Made by a program: the position numbers and the translations under genes. DNA of 52,200 nucleotides from Methylobacterium sp. NEAU K (GTDB taxonomy: Bacteria; Pseudomonadota; Alphaproteobacteria; Rhizobiales; Beijerinckiaceae): NCBI RefSeq assembly GCF_030700285.1, contig NZ_JAUYZJ010000034.1, positions 1 to 52,200 of the forward strand. The letters are read 5' to 3'. The notes under the pieces are model-generated. The model worked only from the letters and a program-made list of their open reading frames with translations, made no database searches and was not told the origin of the DNA. Positions 1 through 7,581 of this stretch are shown here, one piece after another; position 1 is the stretch's first letter; every line of letters starts with the position of its first letter.

Positions 1-3000
1 ACCCGCCTCGCCTCCTTCGCCTCGATCCCGATCCGGGGCAGCCTGATCAAGCTGGGCGGCGGCACGCTGACGCTGACGGGCACCAACACCTATTCCGGCG
101 GCACCACCTTGGCGGGCGGCATCCTGTCGGTGGCGCGCGACGCGAGCCTCGGCGCCGGCTCCGCTCCGCTCACCTTCGACGGCGGCATCCTGCAGGTCAC
201 CGGAACCGGCTTCACCGCCACGCCACGCCCGATCACCTGGGCCGATGGCGGCGGCGGCCTCGACATCGCCGACCCGGCCAACACCTTCACCCTGGCCCAG
301 TCGCTCTCGGGCCCCGGTGGCCTGGCCAAGCTCGGCGCCGGCACCCTCGCGCTCTCCGGAACCAACAGCTATGCCGGCCCCACCCTGGTGGCCGCCGGCA
401 TCCTCCAGGCCAGCGGCGGCAACGCCATCGGCGATCGCAGCGCCGTCCTGGTCGGCGCCGGCGCGACCCTGGCGCTCGCCGACAGCGAGACCGTCGGATC
501 GCTGGCCGGACAGGGCCGCGTCGCCCTCGGATCCGCCCGCCTCACCGCCGGCGGCGACGGCTCCTCCACGACCTTCGCCGGAACCCTCGACGGCAGCGGC
601 GGCCTGACCAAGGCCGGCATCGGCACCCTCACGCTGACCGGCGCCAACACCTACGCGGGCGGCACGACCATCGCGGCCGGAACCCTCCAGGTCGGCGCCG
701 GCGGCACCGCCGGCAGCCTCGTCGGCGACGTCGCCGATGCCGGCACCCTGGCGTTCAACCGCGCCGACGACACCACCTTCACCGGCATCGTCTCGGGCAC
801 CGGCGACCTGGTCCAGCGCGGCCCCGGCACCCTCACCCTCACCGCCGCCCACGGCTTCACCGGCCTGACCACCGTCGCCGCCGGCGGCCTCAGCCTCACC
901 GCCACCGCCAGCCTGGTCTCGCCGGTGGTCACCCTGGCGGGCACGACGCTGACCAACGCCGGGACGCTCGCCGGCGGCCTGACCAATGCCGGCACCGCCA
1001 CCACCAGCGGCACGATCGCGGGCGGGCTGACCAACACCGGATCCCTCACCGCCACCGCCGGCGCCCTCAACGGCGCCGTCCGCAACGCCGGGCAGCTCGC
1101 CGTCACCGGGCCGGTCACCGGCGATGCCGGCCTCACGAACGCCGCCAACGCCAGCCTGACCATCGCCGGGCGCTACCGCCTCGCCGGGGCGCTCGGCAAC
1201 GCCGGCACCGTCGCGGTCACGGATGGCGGCAGCCTCGTCGCCGGCAGCATCGCCAATGCCGGCCTGCTCACCGTCGCGGCGCAAGCCAGCGTCGTCGACG
1301 ACCTGCTCAACACCGGCCGCCTGATCAATGCCGGCCGCTACACCGCCGACGCCGTCAACGCCCCGGGCGGGACCCTGATCAACACCGGGACCTTCACCAC
1401 CGTCTCCGCCCCGCTCGCCAATGCCGGCATCCTGGTCACCACCGGCACCCTCTCCGGCGGGCTGGCCAATACCGGCTTCGTCCAGGCCTCGGGCGTGCTG
1501 GCCGGGCCGGTGAGCAACGCCCCGGGCGGCGTCATCGCGCTCACCGGCGCCACCACCGGCATCGCCCGCCTGAGCAACGACGGCGCGTTCGACCTCGGCG
1601 GCACCGCCCTGACGGTCGGCTCGCTGACCGGCACCGCCGCCGCCGCGACGCTCGGCAACGGCCGGCTCACGGTCGGCACCGACGACAGCTCGACCCTCTA
1701 CGCCGGCCAGATCGTCGACGGCTCCAGCGCCACCAGCCTGACCAAGGTCGGCGCCGGCACCCTGACGCTCGCCGGCCTCAACAGCTTCTCGGGGCCGGTC
1801 AGCGTGCAGGGCGGCGAGCTCGCCGTCACCGGCGCCCTGCCCAACGCCGCCCTCAGCTTCGGCGCCGGCAGCCGGCTCACCGGCGACGGCTGGTTCGGCA
1901 GCCTCAGCCTCGGCGCCGGCAGCGTGCTCAGCCCCGGCGCCGCCCCGGGCGCCGGATCCAGTGCCCTCGGCCGGATCAGCGTCGCCGGGACCCTCACCCT
2001 GGCGCCGGGCTCGGTCTACCGGGTCGACGCCACCGCCGACGGCCAGGCCGACCGGGTCGCGGTCGGCGGCACCGCCACGGTGGCGGGCGCCCGCGTCGAG
2101 GCGGTGGCCGGCGCCGGCGCCTACGCCCCGCGCACCCGCTACACCATCCTGACCGCCGCCGGCGGCATCCAGGGCCGGTTCGCCGGGGTGTCGAGCACCT
2201 TCGCGTTCCTGACCCCATTCCTGGGCTACGAGCCCGGGGCCGTGACCCTGACGCTGGCGCGCAACGACCTCGACTTCGCCGCCGTGGCCCGGACCCGCAA
2301 CCAGCGCGCGGCGGCCGCCGCCGTGCAGGCCGGGGCGGTGGGCTCGGCCCTGTACGACGCGGTCGCGACCCTGTCGGCGCCCCAGGCCCGGAACGCCTTC
2401 GCGGGGATGGCCGGCGACGGTCATGCCAGCCTGGCCTCGACCGCGTTCGCCACCGCCGGCCTGGTGCGCGAGGCGGTGCTCGACCGGCTGCGCCGGGGCG
2501 CGGCCCCGGAGGCGCGGGATTACGGCACCCTGCCGGCGGCCTACGCGGCCGACCGGCCCGGGCCGCCGCCGGAGCCGGGCGACGTGCCCGCGCGGGTGTT
2601 CGACCCGCGGGTCGCCGGCCTGTGGGGCCAGGGGCTGGGCAGCCTCGGCCATGCCCGCGCCGACGGCAACGCCGCCGGTCTGTCGCGCCAGAGCGCCGGC
2701 TTCGTCATGGGCCTGGATACGCGCCTGGACACGCGCCTGGACGGGCGGGTCGGTGGCCTGCGGCTCGGCGTGGTCGGCGGCCACCTGGAGACCAGCCTGG
2801 CCAGCCCCGGCCAGGTCCAGACCGGCACGATCGCAAGCACGTTCGGCGGCCTGTACGGCAGTCTGGAGGCGGGCCCGGCGGTCGTGCGGTTCGGGGCGCT
2901 GGCGGCCGACGAGCCGGCGCGGCTGCGCCGGGTGGTGGCGTTCCCGGGGCTGACCGATACCCCCACGGCCCGCACCCAAGGACGCAGCGTCCAGGGCTTC

Positions 3001-3462
3001 GGCGAGGCCGGCTACCGGATCGCGCTCGGGTCCGGGTGGGGGCTGGAACCGTTCGCCGGCACCGGCGTGGTGGCGCTCGGGCGCGACCGCTTCGCCGAGC
3101 AGGGCGGGGCGGCGGCGCTGGCGGGGGCGGCGCGCGGCAGCCTGCTGCCGACCGCCACCGCGGGCCTGCGCGCGGAGGCGGGGCTGGATCCGGAGGCGGC
3201 GCTGCCGGTGTTCGTGCACGGCCTGGCGGGCTACCGGCGCACGTTCGGCGACGTCGTGCCGAGCGCCGGGCTGGCGTTCCGCGGCACCGGCGCCCGGTTC
3301 GTGAGCGCGGGCCTGCCGATCGACCGCGACGCACTCGTGGCCGAGGCCGGGCTGGCGGTGATGCTCAGCCCGGCCGCGACCGTCGGCCTGTCCTACACCG
3401 GACAGATCGGCGCCAGAGCCCAGGACCACGCCGCAAAGGGCGCCTTCACATACAGATTCTGA
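1..3462 (+). CDS. Autotransporter (type Va) with passenger beta-strand repeats and C-terminal barrel; 5' end missing
   Basis: The reading frame is open from the first base, so the N-terminus and signal peptide lie outside the window; 1153 residues are visible. The first two thirds are low-complexity Gly/Ala/Thr/Leu sequence with recurrent units of the type LGAGTLALSGTNSYAG and LTLTGANTYAGGT, which is the passenger-associated transport repeat of autotransporters. Near residues 315-370 there is a run of short LTNAG/LTNTG repeats. The last ~280 residues (from about FDPRVAGLWGQGLG) form the autotransporter beta-barrel and end in FTYRF, with the terminal Phe expected for outer-membrane insertion. 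The likely role is a secreted or surface-displayed adhesin-like protein; the ligand cannot be inferred. A 9-bp inverted repeat follows the stop. Family assignment is firm, function is not. Confidence 0.9.
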   Translation, partial: TRLASFASIPIRGSLIKLGGGTLTLTGTNTYSGGTTLAGGILSVARDASLGAGSAPLTFDGGILQVTGTGFTATPRPITWADGGGGLDIADPANTFTLAQSLSGPGGLAKLGAGTLALSGTNSYAGPTLVAAGILQASGGNAIGDRSAVLVGAGATLALADSETVGSLAGQGRVALGSARLTAGGDGSSTTFAGTLDGSGGLTKAGIGTLTLTGANTYAGGTTIAAGTLQVGAGGTAGSLVGDVADAGTLAFNRADDTTFTGIVSGTGDLVQRGPGTLTLTAAHGFTGLTTVAAGGLSLTATASLVSPVVTLAGTTLTNAGTLAGGLTNAGTATTSGTIAGGLTNTGSLTATAGALNGAVRNAGQLAVTGPVTGDAGLTNAANASLTIAGRYRLAGALGNAGTVAVTDGGSLVAGSIANAGLLTVAAQASVVDDLLNTGRLINAGRYTADAVNAPGGTLINTGTFTTVSAPLANAGILVTTGTLSGGLANTGFVQASGVLAGPVSNAPGGVIALTGATTGIARLSNDGAFDLGGTALTVGSLTGTAAAATLGNGRLTVGTDDSSTLYAGQIVDGSSATSLTKVGAGTLTLAGLNSFSGPVSVQGGELAVTGALPNAALSFGAGSRLTGDGWFGSLSLGAGSVLSPGAAPGAGSSALGRISVAGTLTLAPGSVYRVDATADGQADRVAVGGTATVAGARVEAVAGAGAYAPRTRYTILTAAGGIQGRFAGVSSTFAFLTPFLGYEPGAVTLTLARNDLDFAAVARTRNQRAAAAAVQAGAVGSALYDAVATLSAPQARNAFAGMAGDGHASLASTAFATAGLVREAVLDRLRRGAAPEARDYGTLPAAYAADRPGPPPEPGDVPARVFDPRVAGLWGQGLGSLGHARADGNAAGLSRQSAGFVMGLDTRLDTRLDGRVGGLRLGVVGGHLETSLASPGQVQTGTIASTFGGLYGSLEAGPAVVRFGALAADEPARLRRVVAFPGLTDTPTARTQGRSVQGFGEAGYRIALGSGWGLEPFAGTGVVALGRDRFAEQGGAAALAGAARGSLLPTATAGLRAEAGLDPEAALPVFVHGLAGYRRTFGDVVPSAGLAFRGTGARFVSAGLPIDRDALVAEAGLAVMLSPAATVGLSYTGQIGARAQDHAAKGAFTYRF

Positions 3463-3480
3463 GATCAAGGAGAGCCTGTC

Positions 3481-3506
3481 GTAAACGCGAATGGGCCCGC
3501 GTTTAC
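3481..3506. terminator. 9-bp perfect inverted repeat just after the autotransporter gene
   Basis: GTAAACGCG (3481-3489) and CGCGTTTAC (3498-3506) are perfectly complementary with an 8-nt loop, starting 19 nt after the autotransporter stop. No T-run follows, so it may be a factor-assisted terminator or part of a mobile-element end, since transposase remnants begin about 50 bp downstream. Confidence 0.45.
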
Positions 3507-3552
3507 AGGTCCTTAGCCGCCGAGCTTGCCGTCCCCGTCCGGAGCCGGCCGA

Positions 3553-4130
3553 TGATCCTCAATGCCTTCTCTTTCCCGGTATCTCCGGTACGCCTTGAGC
3601 TTGAGCTACCGTGACATCGAGGAGATGCTGCTGGAGCGCGGTCTGGAGGTCGACCACGCCACGATCAACCGTTGGGTGCTCGCCTGAGCCCCGCCCTCGA
3701 ACGCCGCCTGCGCCAGTTCCGCAAACCGCACTTCGGGTCGATGCGCATCGACGCGACCTACATCAAGGTGCGCGGCCAGTGGCGCTACCTGTGCCAGGCC
3801 ATCGACAAGCACGGCGCGGCCGTCGACTTCCTGCTCACGGCCAACCGGGATCTGGATGCCGCCCAGCGCTTCTTCCGCAAGATGCTGCGAAATCAGCCGC
3901 CGCTCGCCCCGGACCGCATCGGCACCGATGGTGCCGGTCCCTACCTGCCGGCCATCGCCGAGTGCCGGAAGGAGGTCCTGCTGCCGCGTGCGCCGACCCA
4001 CCCCGTGACCAAGCGCCTGCGAGAGTGGATCGAGAGCGACCAATTCCGGGTCAAGCGGCCGATGCCGCGGGTGGGCGGGTTCCGCTCGTTCCACACGGCC
4101 CGGCGCCCGATCCCGGGGGGTGATCCTTAA
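3553..4130 (+). pseudogene. IS6-family (IS26-like) transposase remnant, frameshifted and truncated
   Basis: In one frame from ATG 3562 the sequence reads SLSRYLRYALSLSYRDIEEM...INRWVLA and then stops at 3685-3687. This matches the N-terminal helix-turn-helix of IS6 transposases. The rest continues in another frame from about 3680: LSPALERRLRQF, MRIDATYIKVRGQWRYL, TDGAGPYLPAI, IESDQFRVKR and FRSFHTARRPI. These are the IS6 DDE-domain blocks, with D, D and E apparently retained. A -1 shift separates the halves, about 20 N-terminal residues are missing, and the C-terminus ends early at GGDP. No matching terminal repeats were found. I read it as a dead IS6-type element. Confidence 0.8.
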
Positions 4131-4182
4131 AGCCGCCTCGGGCCGCTCAGCCCATAAAGCGATCGGCTTTGCCGGAGAAGAC

Positions 4183-4464
4183 TTACTCGCCGTCCGCGGG
4201 CCTCAGAGTCAGATCCAGAACCTCCGGCACGTTGGCTTGTCCGGAACCAGGGACGGCCTTCACGAAGGAACTGAGGTCGACCTGCTGGTCCACCGTCATC
4301 GCCAGCCCGGGTACCACGGCGAACTCAGCGCCATCAGAAGCCGACGCTCTCACCCGGATGCTCAGGTGCCCATTGCCGAGGTCGGTGACGGCGAGCGGTT
4401 CGGGCTCAGAAGCCAAGATAAGCCAGAATATCGAGCCCTGGTCATAAGGGCGATGCCGTGTCAT
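4183..4464 (-). CDS. Small hypothetical protein (93 aa)
   Basis: A 93-residue frame on the minus strand contains plausible protein sequence (IFWLILASEPEPLAVTDLG; ASDGAEFAVVPGLAM; VPEVLDLTLRP). It is acidic, unlike the Arg/Pro-rich frames that arise antisense to GC-rich genes. There is no signal peptide and no recognised domain. Its putative start codon (4462-4464) overlaps the ATG chosen for rsgA (4463-4465) on the opposite strand, so one of the two starts is probably elsewhere. It lies between an IS6 relic and rsgA and could be the surviving end of a longer gene. I do not recognise the family. Confidence 0.4.
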   Translation of the reverse strand: MTRHRPYDQGSIFWLILASEPEPLAVTDLGNGHLSIRVRASASDGAEFAVVPGLAMTVDQQVDLSSFVKAVPGSGQANVPEVLDLTLRPADGE

Positions 4465-5497
4465 GGGCAGGCCGGTGACCGATCATCCCAAGCCCCTCCA
4501 TCCTGTGTCGCATGCAAGCCTGGGTTGGTCCGGCTTCTTCGAGGACCAGCGTGAGCCCCACGAGACCGATCTCGCCCCGATGCGGATCGCCACGGTTCAC
4601 CGCTCTCGACTGACTGGCCTGTCTCCGACCGGACCCGTCAAGCTGACGCTTCCGGTTCACGCTAACACTGGCGATTTCGCCGTGGGCGATTGGGTGCTGG
4701 TCGATCCCCGCACCGAGACGCTGCATCGCCGCCTCAACCGTAGGACGGTACTGGAGCGGCGCACCGAAGGCAGCAGGACCCTGCAGGCCGCCGCGGCTAA
4801 TGTCGACACCCTGTTCGTCGTCACGTCCTGCAACGCTGATTTCAATCCGGCCCGGCTGGAGCGCTACCTGGCGCTGGCTAATCAGGGCGGCGCAAATCCG
4901 GTGATCCTGCTCACCAAAGCCGACATGGCGGCCGATGTGGGAGCTTACCAGCGCCAAGCCGCCGAGCTGCAGCGCGGGCTCGCCGTCGTTACCGTCAATC
5001 CCCGTCTCTCGGAGGCTGCAAGTGCCTTGTCACCGTGGTGCGGGGTCGGACAGACCGTTGCGTTGGTCGGCTCCTCCGGTGTCGGCAAATCGACCCTGGT
5101 GAACACCCTGGCGGGCCCGAGCCAGGAACTGCCTCAGGAAACCGGAGGCATTCGCCAGCACGACGCAAAGGGACGCCACACCACGACGTCGCGCTCGCTG
5201 CATGCCATTGCCGGCGGCGGCTGGGTCATCGACACGCCGGGGATGCGAACGCTGCACGTCAGCGACGCTGCGGAAGGAATCGAGACCCTGTTTGCCGAGA
5301 TCACTGAGCTCGCGCCCTTGTGCCGGTTCCGCGACTGCACGCACGCGCACGAACCCGGCTGCGCCGTCCAGGCCGCCGTCGCCGACGGCAGGCTGGAACT
5401 TGAGCGCGTGGCCCGCTGGCGCAAGCTTTTCAAGGAGAACCGCGACAACACCCCCGCTTCCACAGGGCCGCGCGGTCGTCAAAAAGCGGGCAGATAG
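4463..5497 (+). CDS. rsgA: Ribosome small-subunit biogenesis GTPase RsgA (YjeQ)
   Basis: This is the circularly permuted GTPase that helps mature the 30S subunit. The GTPase motifs occur in the permuted order: G4 LTKAD, then G1 GSSGVGKSTL, then G3 DTPGM. A C-terminal zinc motif CRFRDCTHAHEPGC follows. An OB-fold-like N-terminal segment begins near LGWSGFF. At 344 residues the length is normal. The start at ATG 4463 is only one option, because the family usually begins shortly before the LGW motif and this ATG overlaps a divergent small frame. Flanking sequences are IS remnants, so the gene may sit in a rearranged or acquired stretch. Many Methylobacterium genomes carry more than one RsgA; whether this is the housekeeping copy cannot be told here. 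Confidence 0.92.
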   Translation: MGRPVTDHPKPLHPVSHASLGWSGFFEDQREPHETDLAPMRIATVHRSRLTGLSPTGPVKLTLPVHANTGDFAVGDWVLVDPRTETLHRRLNRRTVLERRTEGSRTLQAAAANVDTLFVVTSCNADFNPARLERYLALANQGGANPVILLTKADMAADVGAYQRQAAELQRGLAVVTVNPRLSEAASALSPWCGVGQTVALVGSSGVGKSTLVNTLAGPSQELPQETGGIRQHDAKGRHTTTSRSLHAIAGGGWVIDTPGMRTLHVSDAAEGIETLFAEITELAPLCRFRDCTHAHEPGCAVQAAVADGRLELERVARWRKLFKENRDNTPASTGPRGRQKAGR

Positions 5498-5839
5498 GCA
5501 TCTTTATCGCCTCAATGAGGTCGGGACGCCCATGCATGCCTTTGCTTCACGTCTCGACTCGGATTTATGGTGCGCGCTTGCCCCATGTCTCAATGTCGGC
5601 GGCACTCGGCGACGGGCTTGTTCGGATACGCGCAGGGAATAGACGCTGTCTCCTTGCCGCATCTCCTGTCTGAACGCCCTCCAGCTGGTCGTCCAGATCG
5701 TCACTGGCGGATTTGAGCGCGTCGCGGCATCAGGCGTTGCGTAATTGCGCTCGTGCGCTTCGAGGAGATGATCGGCCAGCTTCGCCGAGGCGATGGAATT
5801 GAGCGCCGATAGGCGCTGGCGCATCTCGGTGACCTGAGT

Positions 5840-6013
5840 GGTTGCGGTGACGTGGCCGCAGACGAATCCAGGAGCGTCATTCGGCCAGAGACGGCTACGC
5901 GGGCGATGCTTCAGCGGGACCTTCAGCCGCTCGTGACGCCAGATCCGCTGCCCGGCCCAAAGCCGGCCGGTCAGGTCGCCCGCTACATCACGGCCGTCAA
6001 GGCAAGTTGACAC
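5840..6013 (-). pseudogene. IS3-family transposase (OrfB) fragment
   Basis: On the minus strand, a short segment around 5864-5956 reads RIWRHERLKVPLKHRPRSR followed by LWPNDAPG. This closely resembles the IS3-family OrfB stretch before the integrase core (typically RLWRREGLKVPQKQPKRGRLWLNDG). Nothing recognisable of the catalytic DDE core follows, and sequence before it is not convincing, so only a splinter remains. The downstream part of the same open frame (to 5504) contains no motif I recognise. Together with the IS6 relic upstream it marks this interval as a site of past insertions. Confidence 0.55.
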
Positions 6014-6294
6014 TCGTCGGCCGGCTTCATAATCTTTTCGAGCGGCGGTTGCATGCGGTCAGAGCTGGAAAGCATCGATGAGCCCAAAGGGCGACGGACG
6101 CAGGGATTTCACAATCGAAGATGTGAACTGTGTTGATTTCATAGTTTGCTGTAAAAAATTTGTTTTACACTGTCACATTTCGGATGAGGCAGTATTAATA
6201 ATATAATACACGAAATATATAAATATGAAATTTATAAGGAAAATATTTTGTAATATTCATAAAGTAAAAATCAAATCAAGGCAGGGATGATCTT
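6014..6294 (+). promoter_or_regulatory. AT-rich leader of the bciB operon with a dyad at 6150-6169
   Basis: From about 6115 the sequence becomes strikingly AT-rich compared with the ~70% GC surroundings and stays so until the bciB start. It holds a 7-bp inverted repeat, TGTAAAA (6150-6156) and TTTTACA (6163-6169), with a 6-nt spacer. The outer TGT and ACA are 14 nt apart. The CrtJ/PpsR consensus of photosynthesis genes is TGT-N12-ACA, so this is similar in style but not canonical. A purine-rich AAGGCAGGGATGA element just before GTG 6295 can serve as ribosome binding site. No full FnrL site was found. Confidence 0.45.
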
Positions 6295-7581
6295 GTGAGT
6301 ATGCTTCCTGCCGATCTACCGGCCCACACGCAGGCTGCCGTCCAGATTCCGGCCTTCACGGACGCTGAGCCCCGCGACCTCTGTACGGATTGCGGGATTT
6401 CCCGTTCGTCGGAGCCCAAGCGGTGCGGCCGGGCCTGCCAATTCATCCGGCCCGACTATCCCGCTCTGGAAGCTCAGGTACACGGTAGGGCGCGCGACGC
6501 GGCACGTCCCGACGAGGTCTTCTTCGGGCCGTTCCGGAGAATGCTCCGGGCCAGCCTGATCCGGCCCCTCGCGAACGCGCAGTGGAGCGGGATCGCGACG
6601 CGCCTCGCCGAGCGGCTTCTGGAGACCGGTGCGGTCGAAGCCGTCCTCACGATGGCACCGGATCCTGCCGACCGCTGGCGGCCGGTGCCCGTCCTGGTGA
6701 CTCGGCCGGAGGGCATGGCGGCCTGCCGCGGCATGCGGATGGGCTACGCGCCGCTCCTCGCGCTGCTGGAACCGGCGCGCGCGCAGGGGTACCGGCGGCT
6801 CGCGGTCATCGGCATTCCCTGCCAGGTCTACGCGTTGAGGGCCCTCGAAGCAGAACTCGGTTTCGAGCGGCTCTATGTGATCGGCACGCCGTGCTCGGAC
6901 AACACGACCACCGAGCGCTTCCACGAATTCCTGGCCCTGCTTGCCGACGATCCCCAGACTATCGTCTACCTCGAGTTCCGCGCCGACTATCACGTCGAGC
7001 TGCGCTTCACAGATGGGCGGGTGAAGGCGATCCCGTTCCTGCAGCTGCCGATCTCGCGATTGCCGCCGGATTTCTTTCCGCTGACCTGCCGGACCTGCGT
7101 CGACTACACCAACGCCCTGTCGGACATCACGGTCGGCTACATGGCCGGCGACGGGGAACAGTGGCTCATCGTCCGCAATGGCCGCGGCGAGGAGCTGCTC
7201 GATCTGCTGGGCTCCGAGGTCCGTACCGCCGCGCCGGGCAGCGCCGGCAAGCGCCAGGGCCCTGTGAAGGGGTTTCTGGCCAACGTCGCGCGGGCGGCCG
7301 GCGGCCTTCCTTTGCGCCGCATGCCGGGCTGGGTGCGCCCGATCGTCGGCTGGCTGATGCCGCGACTCGGACCGCGCGGTCTCGAATTCGCCCGCGCCCG
7401 CCTGGAGATGAAGGCCATCGAGACGGTGCTCCACTTGCGCCGCGAGCGTCCGCGCCGCGTGCGCACGATGGTGCCGCCCCATGTTTGGGCGCTCGTGGCG
7501 CCCTACGGCCTGAGTCCGGTCGCCGACGAACGGCCAAGAAGCGACGCATCCGCCACCGCCCGCCGGCGCGGGCTGCCGTGA
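6295..7581 (+). CDS. bciB: BciB-type ferredoxin-dependent 8-vinyl reductase (FrhB/HCAR family)
   Basis: BciB reduces the 8-vinyl group of divinyl (proto)chlorophyllide using reduced ferredoxin, via FAD and two [4Fe-4S] clusters. It is homologous to plant 7-hydroxymethyl-chlorophyll a reductase and to F420-hydrogenase beta subunits. Family signatures in order: CTDCG and CGRAC (Cys30, 33, 44, 48), EAQVHGR, PDEVFFG, AQWSGI, IGIPCQVYALRALE, IGTPCSDN, and TCRTCVDYTNALSDITVGYM. At 428 residues it is near full length, with a basic C-terminal tail. GTG 6295 is the chosen start (ATG 6301 is possible). Its TGA overlaps the GTG of the next gene, indicating translational coupling. Substrate (vinyl reduction versus another ring modification) is inferred from family only. 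Confidence 0.85.
   Translation: MSMLPADLPAHTQAAVQIPAFTDAEPRDLCTDCGISRSSEPKRCGRACQFIRPDYPALEAQVHGRARDAARPDEVFFGPFRRMLRASLIRPLANAQWSGIATRLAERLLETGAVEAVLTMAPDPADRWRPVPVLVTRPEGMAACRGMRMGYAPLLALLEPARAQGYRRLAVIGIPCQVYALRALEAELGFERLYVIGTPCSDNTTTERFHEFLALLADDPQTIVYLEFRADYHVELRFTDGRVKAIPFLQLPISRLPPDFFPLTCRTCVDYTNALSDITVGYMAGDGEQWLIVRNGRGEELLDLLGSEVRTAAPGSAGKRQGPVKGFLANVARAAGGLPLRRMPGWVRPIVGWLMPRLGPRGLEFARARLEMKAIETVLHLRRERPRRVRTMVPPHVWALVAPYGLSPVADERPRSDASATARRRGLP

Noticed and set aside
109..3462. TTG at 109 as the start of the autotransporter gene
   Set aside because: The frame is open from base 1 and already codes for passenger repeats (GGTLTLTGTNTYSGG), so the true start is outside the window.
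2622..3614. Long Arg/Gly-rich plus-strand frame over the autotransporter 3' end
   Set aside because: Out-of-frame shadow of the barrel domain; composition is typical of GC-rich alternative frames.
6150..6169. Canonical CrtJ/PpsR site at the bciB promoter
   Set aside because: The spacing is TGT-N14-ACA, not TGT-N12-ACA; kept only as a dyad of unknown binder.
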